Shown here: positions 1 through 8,755 of the stretch, piece by piece | Numbering within the stretch: the first letter of the stretch is position 1 | Layout of the letters: each line of letters opens with the position of its first letter | Assembly: GCA_021805985.1 (NCBI GenBank) | Contig: JAJZDN010000001.1 | Location: forward strand, 62,001 to 126,000 | Reading direction: 5' to 3' | Length of the DNA stretch: 64,000 nucleotides | Source: Planctomycetota bacterium | GTDB taxonomy: Bacteria > Planctomycetota > Phycisphaerae > WQYP01 | The notes under the pieces: generated by a model | Told to the model about the DNA's origin: nothing | Database searches by the model: none | Seen by the model: the letters and a program-made list of their open reading frames with translations, nothing else | Position numbers and translations under genes: made by a program

Positions 1-668
1 TCCGCATCCGGATCTTGCCGCAGGCCCTGCGTAAAATCCCGCAAGGCATCCGTCTGGACCAGGGGAAATTGCTGAAGTTCACGCAGCCACTGCGTCTTTT
101 GTTCGCCTTGCGGTGATGACAGGAATTCCGCCGGTAAGGCTGAAGCGTCACCCCACGTTACCATCTTTTTTTCCAGTCGGGAGCCGTTCCATTGGGGCAA
201 CGCATATCCCAGATGATCTACCGTGTCGTGATCCACCAGTAAATCAACGGCCATGGCCCGGCTGTGGTTAGCCAGAGCGTGCGTTAAAATAACCTTGCTC
301 CATACACCGGTATGATAAAACTCCACCTGATGGCCCGTGATAACCCAGGGCCGGGTGAAAGAAACCGCCGGCGGGGGGGGAAAGCCGGTTTCTTGGGCAA
401 AGCGGTTGATCGCGTCCATAAGTTCCTGCCGCGCCACGTTCGCAAGAGAATCTATCGAGGTATCCCAGACCGCATCGCAAGGCGCGGGGGAAGGGCGGGT
501 CGTGGTAGGAAACGCAGCAAGATACGCGGCAAGAAACTGGGCAAGTTCCGCAGCGGGCGGCTCAATAAGAACTTCATGATGGCGGCGCGGTACGATGATG
601 GCGGCCGGATTAGGAATAAGGGTTTCGGGAGTTGGGGATATCGGGCGTAATTCAGCGGGCGTTTCCAT
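1..668 (-). CDS. BshC-like hypothetical protein (C-terminus cut by window edge)
   Basis: The frame is open for 222 codons from an ATG at 668-666 to the left edge, with no stop, so only the N-terminal part is visible. Residues around 115-155 read WVITGHQVEFYHTGVW and later LLVDHDTVDH. This resembles the conserved TGQQ-Gly-Pro-Lys and SEDHD-type segments of the BshC family (the putative cysteine-adding enzyme of bacillithiol synthesis), but with His for Gln and without an obvious Lys-rich nucleotide site. The N-terminal 70 residues are Pro/Ala rich. The gene may belong to a BshC-related family of unknown function. Coding status is well supported by frame length; the family assignment is a motif-level inference. 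Confidence 0.6.
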   Translation of the reverse strand, partial: METPAELRPISPTPETLIPNPAAIIVPRRHHEVLIEPPAAELAQFLAAYLAAFPTTTRPSPAPCDAVWDTSIDSLANVARQELMDAINRFAQETGFPPPPAVSFTRPWVITGHQVEFYHTGVWSKVILTHALANHSRAMAVDLLVDHDTVDHLGYALPQWNGSRLEKKMVTWGDASALPAEFLSSPQGEQKTQWLRELQQFPLVQTDALRDFTQGLRQDPDA

Positions 669-749
669 GTGATACACTGATTCCTCTTATGGAAACATAC
701 GCGGGAGCATTGGATATTTCAAATCTCATCCATTAATTGAACATCCGAT

Positions 750-1484
750 TTATCCCGCCGCCAAAGTTTGGCAGCATTCGTTGGAATGCAAGGTGCGGAA
801 GAAGACGTTGAGATAATGTCGCAGGCGATGATTCGGATTATCCAGTCGGCCGCCGAAGTGCCGATTGGGGTCGTTGTAAATCAGGCGAATGGGCAACTCG
901 GAAATACGCAGCGATGCCTGCGCCGCACGTACCCAGAATTCCAGCGGGAAGGCATAACCGGTTTCACACAGCTCCAATTTTTCCATCGCCGCCACACGGT
1001 GGGCCTTAAAGCCGCAAAAGCTGTCCGTGAGGTCCAGATTCAGATTGCGATTAATGACTTCTGTAATCAGATGATTGATCAAGCGACGATCCATGGGCGG
1101 TTCATCTTTCCGCGACTTGGTAAGCAGGTAACGCGAGCCGCTGATAATATCGGCATCATCTGCTTCCGCAGCGGCAATAAATTCCGGCAGCGCCGCCGGC
1201 TCATGCTGTTCATCGCAATCCATGGTAATAACCCAGTCGTAACCATGGCGGGATGAATAATCGAAGGCATCAATCAGGCTTTGGCCATAACCCATATTCC
1301 GGGAATGGCGCAAGATGGAAATATCGGACATTGAACGGAGAATTTGCGGCGTGGCATCGGTAGAGCCATCATCAATAACCAGCACGTCGGCATTTGTGTG
1401 CAGACGGATTTCGCCCAGCACCTTGCGCAGGTAGCGTTGTTCGTTGAAGACCGGAATAGCAATAAGCGTTTTCATCGTGCGCAT
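750..1484 (-). CDS. Family 2 glycosyltransferase (dolichyl-phosphate mannose synthase-like)
   Basis: This is a 244-aa soluble GT-A fold enzyme predicted to move a sugar from a nucleotide donor to a lipid or glycan acceptor. The N-terminus has IAIPVFNEQ followed by VLVIDDGSTDATP, the usual nucleotide-sugar site, and MDCDEQHEP supplies the DXD-like metal site near residue 90. A SGSRYL segment follows, as in DPM1-like and polyprenyl-phosphate transferases. There is no C-terminal membrane anchor. Two starts are possible: ATG at 1484 and a second in-frame ATG nine bases downstream (MKTLIAIP); neither has a strong Shine-Dalgarno, and the shorter one begins closer to the domain. Substrate and acceptor cannot be told from sequence. 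Confidence 0.85.
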   Translation of the reverse strand: MRTMKTLIAIPVFNEQRYLRKVLGEIRLHTNADVLVIDDGSTDATPQILRSMSDISILRHSRNMGYGQSLIDAFDYSSRHGYDWVITMDCDEQHEPAALPEFIAAAEADDADIISGSRYLLTKSRKDEPPMDRRLINHLITEVINRNLNLDLTDSFCGFKAHRVAAMEKLELCETGYAFPLEFWVRAAQASLRISELPIRLIYNDPNRHFGGRLDNPNHRLRHYLNVFFRTLHSNECCQTLAAG

Positions 1485-1580
1485 TTTCTCAATGCAAATA
1501 GTAGGCTACTAAACCAAGATGTCAAGGACGGCCGAAAAAAAGCCTCAAATTCCGCCGCAAACACCGCGACGGGGAGGACT

Positions 1581-1840
1581 GCGCCATTCAATCAAAACGC
1601 ATTCCGCATCCAACTCAACGCTTCCGCATTGAGCTAATACGCGCGTCATGATTGGATGCGAAACGCAAGAAAAACAAATGTTAGCCTGACGCGGCAGCGT
1701 CACGGTTGGATGCGGAACACGGTCGTGGACAATAGCTGCACTCCCACGCGGCGCGTGCCGGACCAATCCCGCCGGGGCGAAGCGCATTGCGCCATAAAAC
1801 CGCATTCCACGGCAAACTCAACGATTCCGCATTGAGCTAA
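1581..1840. repeat. Degenerate intergenic repeat cluster, two direct copies plus inverted partial copies
   Basis: The 400-base gap between the glycosyltransferase and rdgB holds no convincing gene but carries a repeat. Copy 1 (1581-1637) and copy 2 (1789-1840) begin with GCGCCAT, pass through a CGCATTCC block and end with a 26-base stretch (1612-1637 and 1815-1840) that differs at one base. Each 26-base stretch contains CTCAA and TTGAG arms that can form a small hairpin. The segment at 1705-1718 is a near-exact reverse complement of 1601-1614, and 1651-1663 is a weaker relative. Short minus-strand frames across these copies encode similar peptides only because they are copies of the same DNA, so I do not call them genes. 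Confidence 0.7.
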
Positions 1841-1908
1841 CGCCGATCTTGCGGTTGAGTGCCCGGCGTTGTCAGGAAAAGTTATTGCGGCTCGAAAAAC
1901 GAGGTGCG

Positions 1909-2520
1909 TTATTGGCTGGGAATCGGATTTTCCAACAGCCACTGGGCCAGCCGCCGAACGGCTTTCCCCCGGTGACTGACTTGGGATTTCTCCTCCATGG
2001 ATAATTCGGCGGTGGTAAGCCGGCGTTCCGGAAGTACAAACAGCGGATCATAGCCGAAGCCGTTATCCCCGCGTGGCGCAAAGGCGATCCCCCCGATGAC
2101 ATAATCCGACAGCACCACCAGCGGCCTATTTGGCAAAGCCAGCGCCAGAGCACAGACAAATTGTGCATGGCGCTTCTCCGCCGGGACATCTTTTAGTGCC
2201 GCCAGAAGTTTGCGATTATTCGCCGCGTCGTCACACGGTTGGCCGGCATAGCGGGCGCTGTATATTCCCGGGGCACCGTTAAGTGCGTCAACGCAAAGTC
2301 CGGAATCATCCGCCAAGGTAAGCACATTGCTGTGTGCCGCATAATGCCGGGCTTTTTTCATGGCGTTTCCGCCAAACGTTGGCTGGTCTTCAACGACATC
2401 GGGAATTTCCCGAAAGTCGCGGAGCGTGAGCAATTCCAGTCCGCCTATGCCGGCACCCAGCAATTCCGCCTTAATTTCCCGTGCTTTGCCTAGATTGGTT
2501 GTCGCAATGAGTATACGCAT
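1909..2520 (-). CDS. rdgB: XTP/dITP diphosphatase (RdgB/HAM1 family)
   Basis: This 203-aa cytosolic enzyme hydrolyses non-canonical purine nucleoside triphosphates (dITP, XTP, ITP) to monophosphates, cleansing the nucleotide pool. It starts with MRILIATTNLGKAREI, the family's nucleotide-binding N-terminus. It contains TLADDSGLCVDAL (the metal-binding acidic pair), GIYSARYAG, then GDNGFGYDPLF and a C-terminal SHRGKA motif, all diagnostic of RdgB, and the length is normal. The ATG at 2520 follows an AAGGA about seven bases upstream. It stands alone between two spacers. Confidence 0.95.
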   Translation of the reverse strand: MRILIATTNLGKAREIKAELLGAGIGGLELLTLRDFREIPDVVEDQPTFGGNAMKKARHYAAHSNVLTLADDSGLCVDALNGAPGIYSARYAGQPCDDAANNRKLLAALKDVPAEKRHAQFVCALALALPNRPLVVLSDYVIGGIAFAPRGDNGFGYDPLFVLPERRLTTAELSMEEKSQVSHRGKAVRRLAQWLLENPIPSQ

Positions 2521-2607
2521 CTCGATCCTTAAAGAAGTGCCGCGTCTTAACGCCGGTTTATCAGTGCATTGTGGCTTGTAAATACGTTATTCAGCGGGTT
2601 ACGGGCA

Positions 2608-3783
2608 TCATGTATGGGCATCATCAGGCAGAGCATTTAACAGCCGGGATATATCCTCGGCGCTTTGATAAAAATGCGGCGAGACGCGCAAGCGTCCCTC
2701 GCGCTCGACAATGATGATTTTCTGCTTTTCCAGATTGCTGATAATCTCGGCATGGCTGTGGCTGCGACTTTTGAAACTTACGATCCCGCTGGTTTCATGA
2801 TCCCGCCGGCTGGAAATAAGGGTGTAAGATTTTTGTGCCAGGCCAGAGCAAAGCTGCGCAGTTAAACCCAGCACACGTCCCATCACGATGTCCGACCCGA
2901 TATCTGAAAGCAGTTGCAGAGATGCACCCAGTGCCAGTATGCCCGGAATATTGTGCGATCCGCATTCAAATCTCCGGGCATCGGTGCGCAGCGTAAAATC
3001 ATACTGGCCGTAATCGTTGGCGTTAACCACATTCATCCAGCCGATTTCCGGCCGCAGGGATGTCAGCAGATCTTTGCGGCAGTAAAAAATCCCGGCTCCT
3101 TCCGGCCCCAGCAACCATTTGTGTCCATCGGCGGAAAGAAAATCAATATTCATCGCCCGCACATCTACCGGCAACACGCCACAGGCTTGTATACCATCCA
3201 CGCACAGTAGAATTCCACGGGCTCGGCAGAATTGGCCGATCGCGGCAATATCATGGCGGAAGCCGCTGGCGTATTCAACGTGTGACAGCGCAATCATGCG
3301 CGTGCGTGCGGTGACGGCTTGGAATATACTTTGAATATCCACGCGAGCGTCAACCTCCGGCAGCATGATGTGTTTGGCTCCGTAGCGTTGTGCAACATCC
3401 ATCCATGGATATACATTAGATGGATATTCTACAGAGGTTGAGATAATTTCATCGCCGGCTTTCCAGTCCAGTCCGTTGGCGACAAAGGCAAGTCCTTCGC
3501 TGGTATTTTTGATAAAAGCCATTTCCTCCGGCAGGGCACCAATGAATGCGGCAGCCAATTTCCGCACCAGCTCAATTTTCTGGTACCAACGGCCGGTCAG
3601 ATAGGCGTCATCACGCGCTTCACGCGCAAAGCGTTCGATTTCCGATGCGGCGCGCCCGGAAATGGGTGCTACGCCCGCATGGTTAAAAAAAGTCCAGCGG
3701 CGAGTAATCGGAAATTCGACAGCAACATCAAAGTCTGCGGGTAATGGCGGTAATGCTGTAGCATTTGCGGGAGATAGGGGCAT
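2608..3783 (-). CDS. Class V PLP-dependent aminotransferase-family protein (not a typical cysteine desulfurase)
   Basis: A 391-aa fold-type I PLP enzyme. ADGHKWLLGPEG places the Schiff-base lysine at about residue 222. NTSEGLAF (about 93-100), SHVEYASG and CVDGIQ are the other cofactor-pocket segments of the class V family. The C-terminal region, which in SufS or IscS carries the persulfide cysteine in an Arg-x-Gly-x-x-Cys context, here reads EREGRLRVSPHF with no Cys. A desulfurase role is therefore unlikely; an isopenicillin-N-epimerase-like or other lyase/aminotransferase role is more plausible. The ATG at 3783 is preceded by AAGGAA at eight bases. A second class V enzyme that does keep the Cys lies at 6803-7981. 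Confidence 0.85.
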   Translation of the reverse strand: MPLSPANATALPPLPADFDVAVEFPITRRWTFFNHAGVAPISGRAASEIERFAREARDDAYLTGRWYQKIELVRKLAAAFIGALPEEMAFIKNTSEGLAFVANGLDWKAGDEIISTSVEYPSNVYPWMDVAQRYGAKHIMLPEVDARVDIQSIFQAVTARTRMIALSHVEYASGFRHDIAAIGQFCRARGILLCVDGIQACGVLPVDVRAMNIDFLSADGHKWLLGPEGAGIFYCRKDLLTSLRPEIGWMNVVNANDYGQYDFTLRTDARRFECGSHNIPGILALGASLQLLSDIGSDIVMGRVLGLTAQLCSGLAQKSYTLISSRRDHETSGIVSFKSRSHSHAEIISNLEKQKIIIVEREGRLRVSPHFYQSAEDISRLLNALPDDAHT

Positions 3784-3909
3784 GGTATAGCTTCCTTTTT
3801 TCGATCCTGTGGCAGTATGACCGACAGATTATAAATTGGCCAGCCCACCGTAACACCCACCGTAACAGTCCCTGGTAACAGCCCATGTAACGGGCGTGAC
3901 TGACCCGTA
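3784..3909. repeat. Short spacer with CCACCGTAACA-type imperfect repeats
   Basis: The 126-base gap between two minus-strand genes contains CCACCGTAACA twice in tandem (around 3844-3868), then GGTAACAG and TGTAACGG variants. It may be a short tandem array that has drifted. No terminator or ORF was recognised. Confidence 0.4.
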
Positions 3910-6648
3910 TCAGTGGGCCGGCAAATGCGCTGATGCGTTAACGCGATGCGCAATGGCATACATAAGAATGTTACACGCCAGGGATTGTGCGGACCTTGGT
4001 GAGTAGCCCCGGATGGCCCACGTGTTGGTTCCCAGCAGACCCGAGGTTATATCTTTTGAGGAAAAGACCACGGCCCAGCGGTGATTAAGGCGAATGCCGA
4101 ATAATTGCGGCGTAGTGCGCGGGTGATTCGCATCGGCGCCATATTGCCGGTAGGTCACCTTGCTGGCGTTGACGCCGCCGGGAATCGTTCCGGTAATAAG
4201 GGGGCTGTGGGCCGGAATATCCTCAAGCTTACTGCCGGGATAAAGTGATTGAATCAGCAGAGCGCAGGAATGGGTGAACGCGGTTTTCCCGCCGCTGCTG
4301 TCGGCGAAGAGCATCCCACCAGCGTTGAGGTACACGCGTAATGCTGCAATATCTGCCGTAGAAAAAGCAATGCCGCCCACGCCCGTGAGGTGCACCAGCG
4401 GTAATATGCCGGCCCGAGCCGCATTGAGCTGTGCCGGGGCAATGCTCTGCAACGAGACATCCGTCCGATCATACGCGGCGAGCATGGCGGCCAGGCGCGG
4501 CCACGCGCCGGGTTCTGGATTCCAATTGCCATGAAATGACAATAAGCCTACGGAAAGTTTTCGCACTGCCGGCTCGTCGGGCCGCGGGACGCTCAGGCTC
4601 TGAAGGCGGTTAGCAAGGTACCCTTTTCCCGTGGCATAGAGATAAAAATTCAGCGGTAGTTCCCAGTACTGCTTGTGGTTGTGCAGACGGCTTTGCCATA
4701 CGCCGGCCATATCGGAAGGACTGATGATCCATAAATACCGCACGCCATTGGATATCGCCAGCAGCGGAGAGGCAATATGGAACCATGGCTGCATGGTCAT
4801 CAGTGGGCTGGTGGCGGGCACCGGCCGAAATTTGAAGGAATTTCTAACGCATGACTCTCCCGCCTGTATCATCGCCCGGCGGAAACGTTTGGAATCTCCA
4901 TCACAGGAGCACACCACCATCCCACCGGCCTGAATATATTGTCTCAACTTACTAAGAACCGGCGCGGTAAAATGCGGATTTTTGTGGCCCGTAATCAGAA
5001 GAATTGGTGAATCCAGCCATTGGCTGACCGGCGAAGTTGTTGTGACCACCTGCCAGTTCAGCGGGGTTTCCATTTCATGAGAAAGATAAGACGTGATATT
5101 GGCCGCATCACGCTGACGGGCGTTCCACTGGCCATAAAAATGAGAAGAATATTGCAATTTGTTGATAAACACCGGGTTTAAGCCCCGGTCAAGAACCAGC
5201 AGTGAATACGCTGTGCCAATGATGTGGTTGCCCTGCTGCGGAGCGGGAAAATTAGAGCTCCAACTGCCATTGGACTTTTGCGTAGCCAACAATGTGCTTA
5301 CATAATCACGGTACCAGTTGTGTTTGCCGAAATATTTTATGCCGCTGGCCAGGCCAACACGTTCGTAGCCATACATGACATACTGATTAATCGTGGTGGG
5401 GTTAAAATGCGTGTTCAGCCACCGCAGGCCGCGGACAATATTGACATCCGGATGCGGGTGGATATTAAGATCAGTAGCATTGATAAATTCATCGGAAATA
5501 AACAGGCTGGCAACCCCGGCAGGCGTAAAACTTTGCGGGTGCGTGTGGTCACTGGTGTATCCCCATGAGCCATCCATGTGTTGGGTATGGCGCCAATGTA
5601 AGGCCAATAGTCGCCACTGCGTGGTAAGAACCTTCAACCCCGCGTGGGCGCACGCCCAAATGCCCAGCACGCCATATTGCGTATTGGAATTATCCCATAA
5701 AAATCCATCCTGCTGCCAGGAATAGGAAAAGCTTCCACCATGAATCATGGCGCGGAACAAATATCGGCGGTCGCGATTGAGCGCCGCCATGTAGGCTTTT
5801 CGTTTCACATTGGGCAGTAGCGTCAACGCCTGGGCCTGAAAAGACGCGGCATACGTGGCTTGCGTATTCAGGGCGGCCAGATAGTTCAATGCCTTGTGCA
5901 TGCGTGGCGAAAAACTATACAGTTGCGGCGGGTGCAGACTTTGGTTGATATCAATAAGCGCCTCCAGCACCAGCGCCGTTTCACCGCCGTGCTCCGGGGT
6001 ACCAACCCAGTCCAAGCCATCGTTCCAGTAGTGTTTCCCATTCTCCTGCTTGAGAAGAAAATTTACCCCCCGGGTAATAGCCCGAAGTACCTTCCGGGCT
6101 GTAGCACGGTTGATATCAACGGATGGATTAGCGGCCGTCAGGCTTAATGGGCGGGGCCGTGTGGGCACGATGGCTGGTAACGGGGCAATCGCGCGCGCGG
6201 GAATAATACGTTTTGGCAAAGGCGCGGATGTTTTGGGAAAAGCGGTGGATGCTTTTGCCTTCACGGCAATTCGGGCGGGAAGTGGCGCAACGGGTTGTTT
6301 AACGGGTACGACCAATGCCACGGCGTGCGGTGCCTTTATGGCGGGTCTGGGCATGGGGGAGGCGGTCTTCTCAGGCATGGAAGATAAATGACTGTACCCC
6401 AGAATGAACGCTGCCCCAATGCCACCAACGATCAGAATGATCACGACCGCAACGGCCAGGACAAGCCGGCTCTGCCGCAGAAAACTAGTAGTTTCCAATG
6501 GAACTTCTGTTTGCAGGGGTGTTGCTGAAGGGGTCGCGGAAAGTCGCGCCCAGCATGTGGGGCAAACAACATGCTGTTCCCAGACGTGAGGGCTGTCAAA
6601 AGCACCTATCACGCGGCCACAGTTTTCGCAGTTCGTGGTTTCTGTCAT
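3910..6648 (-). CDS. Membrane-anchored DUF4159 protein with terpenoid-cyclase-like toroid
   Basis: A 912-aa protein with four parts. Residues 1-40 hold a zinc-ribbon-like pair of CxxC motifs (C7/C10 and C29/C32). Residues about 55-83 form one transmembrane helix, followed by a Pro/Ala/Lys-rich linker to about 180. The middle region (about 185-540) looks like an alpha/alpha toroid of prenyltransferase or squalene-cyclase type, with repeats such as GGETALVLEAL, GVLGIWACAHAG and GSWGYTSDH. The last ~220 residues (from KLSVGLLSFHGNWNPEPGAW) match DUF4159, which resembles a glutamine-amidotransferase-like fold. The catalytic Asp-rich motif of true cyclases is not evident, so enzymatic cyclisation is not claimed. 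Function is unknown; the architecture is known to me mainly from Planctomycetota. It is flanked by two class V PLP enzymes on the same strand. Confidence 0.8.
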   Translation of the reverse strand: MTETTNCENCGRVIGAFDSPHVWEQHVVCPTCWARLSATPSATPLQTEVPLETTSFLRQSRLVLAVAVVIILIVGGIGAAFILGYSHLSSMPEKTASPMPRPAIKAPHAVALVVPVKQPVAPLPARIAVKAKASTAFPKTSAPLPKRIIPARAIAPLPAIVPTRPRPLSLTAANPSVDINRATARKVLRAITRGVNFLLKQENGKHYWNDGLDWVGTPEHGGETALVLEALIDINQSLHPPQLYSFSPRMHKALNYLAALNTQATYAASFQAQALTLLPNVKRKAYMAALNRDRRYLFRAMIHGGSFSYSWQQDGFLWDNSNTQYGVLGIWACAHAGLKVLTTQWRLLALHWRHTQHMDGSWGYTSDHTHPQSFTPAGVASLFISDEFINATDLNIHPHPDVNIVRGLRWLNTHFNPTTINQYVMYGYERVGLASGIKYFGKHNWYRDYVSTLLATQKSNGSWSSNFPAPQQGNHIIGTAYSLLVLDRGLNPVFINKLQYSSHFYGQWNARQRDAANITSYLSHEMETPLNWQVVTTTSPVSQWLDSPILLITGHKNPHFTAPVLSKLRQYIQAGGMVVCSCDGDSKRFRRAMIQAGESCVRNSFKFRPVPATSPLMTMQPWFHIASPLLAISNGVRYLWIISPSDMAGVWQSRLHNHKQYWELPLNFYLYATGKGYLANRLQSLSVPRPDEPAVRKLSVGLLSFHGNWNPEPGAWPRLAAMLAAYDRTDVSLQSIAPAQLNAARAGILPLVHLTGVGGIAFSTADIAALRVYLNAGGMLFADSSGGKTAFTHSCALLIQSLYPGSKLEDIPAHSPLITGTIPGGVNASKVTYRQYGADANHPRTTPQLFGIRLNHRWAVVFSSKDITSGLLGTNTWAIRGYSPRSAQSLACNILMYAIAHRVNASAHLPAH

Positions 6649-6730
6649 GTTGCAACTCGATGGTTTTATGGTCTAGTAATTTAACCGGCGACATTTATAC
6701 GTAGCCGCCCGGCGGCGGTGTCAAACTTAC

Positions 6731-6759
6731 GCGTCACGGGATCCTGCGTCACGGGATCC
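6731..6759. repeat. Two tandem copies of a 15-base unit
   Basis: GCGTCACGGGATCC occurs at 6731-6744 and again at 6746-6759, separated by a single T, in the spacer between the cysteine desulfurase and the DUF4159 gene. It is probably a simple slippage duplication; I see no role. Confidence 0.7.
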
Positions 6760-6802
6760 ACGACAACGCCCGAGATTCGATTATAACATCGCTCGCGGAA
6801 AG

Positions 6803-7981
6803 CTACGCCGCGATTTCGTGCAGCGCTTGAATCAGCAGATCAATATCTTCTGCCGAATTAAAGTGGCCGGGGCTTACGCGCACGGCACCGTCAGGAAATG
6901 AATTCAGCACGCGATGGGCGTAAGGGGAGCAGTGCAAACCGGGTCGCACGGCGATGGAAAAGGATTCATCCAGAATGCCACCAAGCTCCTGCGGACTAAA
7001 CCCTTCCACATTGAAGCAGACGGTGCCCACGCGATTAGCGGCGGCATGGGGGCCGCTTGGGCCATAAATATTCAGAGCGGCAATATCCGCTACGCCATCG
7101 ATAAAGCGTTGCACCAGAGCCTGTTCATGCGCCAGTGTCTTAGCGGGATCATGTTTGATTACGAATTCAGTCGCCGCCTCCAGGCCCGCGATGCCCACGG
7201 TGTTGGGCGTGCCGCCTTCCAGCAGGTACGGCATCAGCCTCGGCTGCGTTGCCGTGGAAGAATCACCGCCGGTACCGCCCTCACGGAAAGCCATCAAATC
7301 ATCCATATTAACGGTGGTATGCAGATACAGTCCGCCGGTGCCGGTAGGGCCTAAAAGTGATTTATGGCCCGGGAACGCCAACATATCTACATGCTCAATC
7401 GCGATGTTAATCGGAACTGCGCCGATGGTCTGGGCGGTATCCAGCAGAAACAATACACCATGTTCACGTGCGATTTTTCCAACCGCTGCCGCCGGTTGAA
7501 TGGTGCCCAGCACATTGCTGGCATGGGTAATAGCAATCATGCGAGTTTTGGGCGTTATGGCTTTTTTAACTTCATCAGGATCAATCACGCCGGTTTGCGG
7601 CGAAAAACCGACGCGCGTCAACGTAATAAAACCAGCATCCGCCATGCTCTGCAATGGCCGGCTGACGCTGTTATGTTCCAGCATGGTGGTAATGACGTGA
7701 TCACCAGATCGCAGAATACTTTTGAACGCGATATTTAGAGCATCGGTGCAATTCATGGAAAAAATGAGCCGGTGAATATCCGTTCCACCAACGAATTCCG
7801 TTAATTGTTTCCGGACGCGATCAATCATTTTCTCCGCCGCCACAGCCATGCGATGCCCGGCCCGCCCCGGGTTGGCGGCATCATGGGCTAGAAATTCCGT
7901 CATGGCCCTGGCGACTTCCGGCGGCTTAGGCCAACTGGTTGCCGCATTATCAAGATAGGTAACATCGTTTTGTGAATTCAT
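6803..7981 (-). CDS. SufS-type cysteine desulfurase (class V aminotransferase)
   Basis: A 392-aa PLP enzyme that should remove sulfur from L-cysteine as a protein-bound persulfide, to feed Fe-S clusters or sulfur carriers. It begins VTYLDNAATSWPKPP. FPGHKSLLGPTG places the PLP lysine at about residue 207. LLDTAQTIG gives the cofactor Asp and Gln. The C-terminal RPGLHCSPYAH carries the persulfide cysteine missing from its neighbour at 2608-3783. It belongs to the SufS-like subfamily with the GGTGGDS motif. I prefer the ATG at 7981 (a GAGG lies ten bases upstream) over the one at 7999, which has no ribosome site. It lies downstream of a carrier/activating-enzyme operon, so it could supply sulfur to that carrier; this is inference. 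Confidence 0.9.
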   Translation of the reverse strand: MNSQNDVTYLDNAATSWPKPPEVARAMTEFLAHDAANPGRAGHRMAVAAEKMIDRVRKQLTEFVGGTDIHRLIFSMNCTDALNIAFKSILRSGDHVITTMLEHNSVSRPLQSMADAGFITLTRVGFSPQTGVIDPDEVKKAITPKTRMIAITHASNVLGTIQPAAAVGKIAREHGVLFLLDTAQTIGAVPINIAIEHVDMLAFPGHKSLLGPTGTGGLYLHTTVNMDDLMAFREGGTGGDSSTATQPRLMPYLLEGGTPNTVGIAGLEAATEFVIKHDPAKTLAHEQALVQRFIDGVADIAALNIYGPSGPHAAANRVGTVCFNVEGFSPQELGGILDESFSIAVRPGLHCSPYAHRVLNSFPDGAVRVSPGHFNSAEDIDLLIQALHEIAA

Positions 7982-8040
7982 GGGTTGGTGGCCTCGCATC
8001 CAATTTCTATAATTATTCCCATCGCGCAGCTAACTTAACC

Positions 8041-8112
8041 GCGTGTGCTTGCACCGCGCGGAAACGCCCCGAGAACCAAGTCAACCGAAGAACGCGCGGT
8101 GCAAGCACACGC
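8041..8112. repeat. 20-bp perfect inverted repeat (large hairpin) between DinB-like gene and cysteine desulfurase
   Basis: Arms at 8041-8060 and 8093-8112 are perfectly complementary over 20 bases, with a 32-base loop. The arm starts GCGTGTGCTTGC. There is no T-run directly after it on the minus strand, so it is not a standard intrinsic terminator. It could be a processing or stability hairpin within one long minus-strand transcript, a rho-type boundary, or a small palindromic element. Confidence 0.85.
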
Positions 8113-8138
8113 AGCGAAAAAAGCCTGGTTTCGCCTGA

Positions 8139-8639
8139 TCACATCCCCACGTGGGGCATCGCCATGGCCTTGCGCCACGTTGCCAACTGGCCGCTGTGGT
8201 AAGCGCGATGCGTCGGTGCTACCGCCAGTGCAATAGCAATCGTGGGAAAAAATTGCCCCGACTGCGGGTCCGGATTCGGTGCTTCCAGATCCGCATCGGT
8301 CTTTTCTTTTACAAAGGCTGCAATCGCGTCAGCAGTTTCAGTCAGACCATCCATGTAGAACCCTTCATTTTTATATATTTTCCGATCGTTGCTGGGCACA
8401 GAGCCAATGCCGTAAACGTCCCACCAGTTGGCATCTAAGGTGTTTTTCAGTGGGCGTCCCAGAATATCGCGCGCGATTTTCTGCTCCACCACCAACAGGT
8501 GTCCCAAAATCCACGCCGGATGATTCATCCCCGCAATCGGTTGTGCAGCAAGTTGCTCTTCGGAAATGCCGTCGAGCAAGGCGGGCAGCATCGCTTCCTG
8601 ATGGAGTGAAATGAGAAATGAAAATGTGTCCTTGATCAT
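8139..8639 (-). CDS. DinB-family protein (second of a tandem pair)
   Basis: A 166-aa four-helix-bundle protein of the DinB/YfiT superfamily, whose members use a three-histidine metal site and include thiol-dependent transferases. It shows MNHPAWILGHLLVVEQ (first His region, about 40-55), DANWWDVYGIGS, and a C-terminal HRAYHSGQLATWRKAMAM that supplies the remaining His ligands. The ATG at 8639 has AAGGGAT upstream; a TTG six codons earlier is an unlikely start. It is clearly homologous to the next gene upstream (8756-9241), sharing HPAWxLGHLL, DANWxDVYGxGS and YHxGQLxxWR, so this is a tandem duplication. Substrate unknown. Confidence 0.85.
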   Translation of the reverse strand: MIKDTFSFLISLHQEAMLPALLDGISEEQLAAQPIAGMNHPAWILGHLLVVEQKIARDILGRPLKNTLDANWWDVYGIGSVPSNDRKIYKNEGFYMDGLTETADAIAAFVKEKTDADLEAPNPDPQSGQFFPTIAIALAVAPTHRAYHSGQLATWRKAMAMPHVGM

Positions 8640-8755
8640 AAAATTATCCCTTGGCAAAATCTGAACTCAAGCGCACCAACCCGCCGTTACAAGATTAAAT
8701 TCTTCACGAAAATTGTGCGCGGTTCGATGCTAACATTTACGCGCGGGCCGCCGCA

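Noticed and set aside
312-650. Plus-strand ORF rich in Arg/Gly opposite the BshC-like gene
   Set aside because: The minus-strand frame over the same bases encodes a coherent protein with an open end; the plus-strand peptide is a low-complexity shadow without a ribosome site.
1545-1942. Two overlapping minus-strand ORFs with similar peptides (AQCG...EC)
   Set aside because: They arise from the intergenic repeat copies and have no ribosome site; the similarity is DNA-level repetition.
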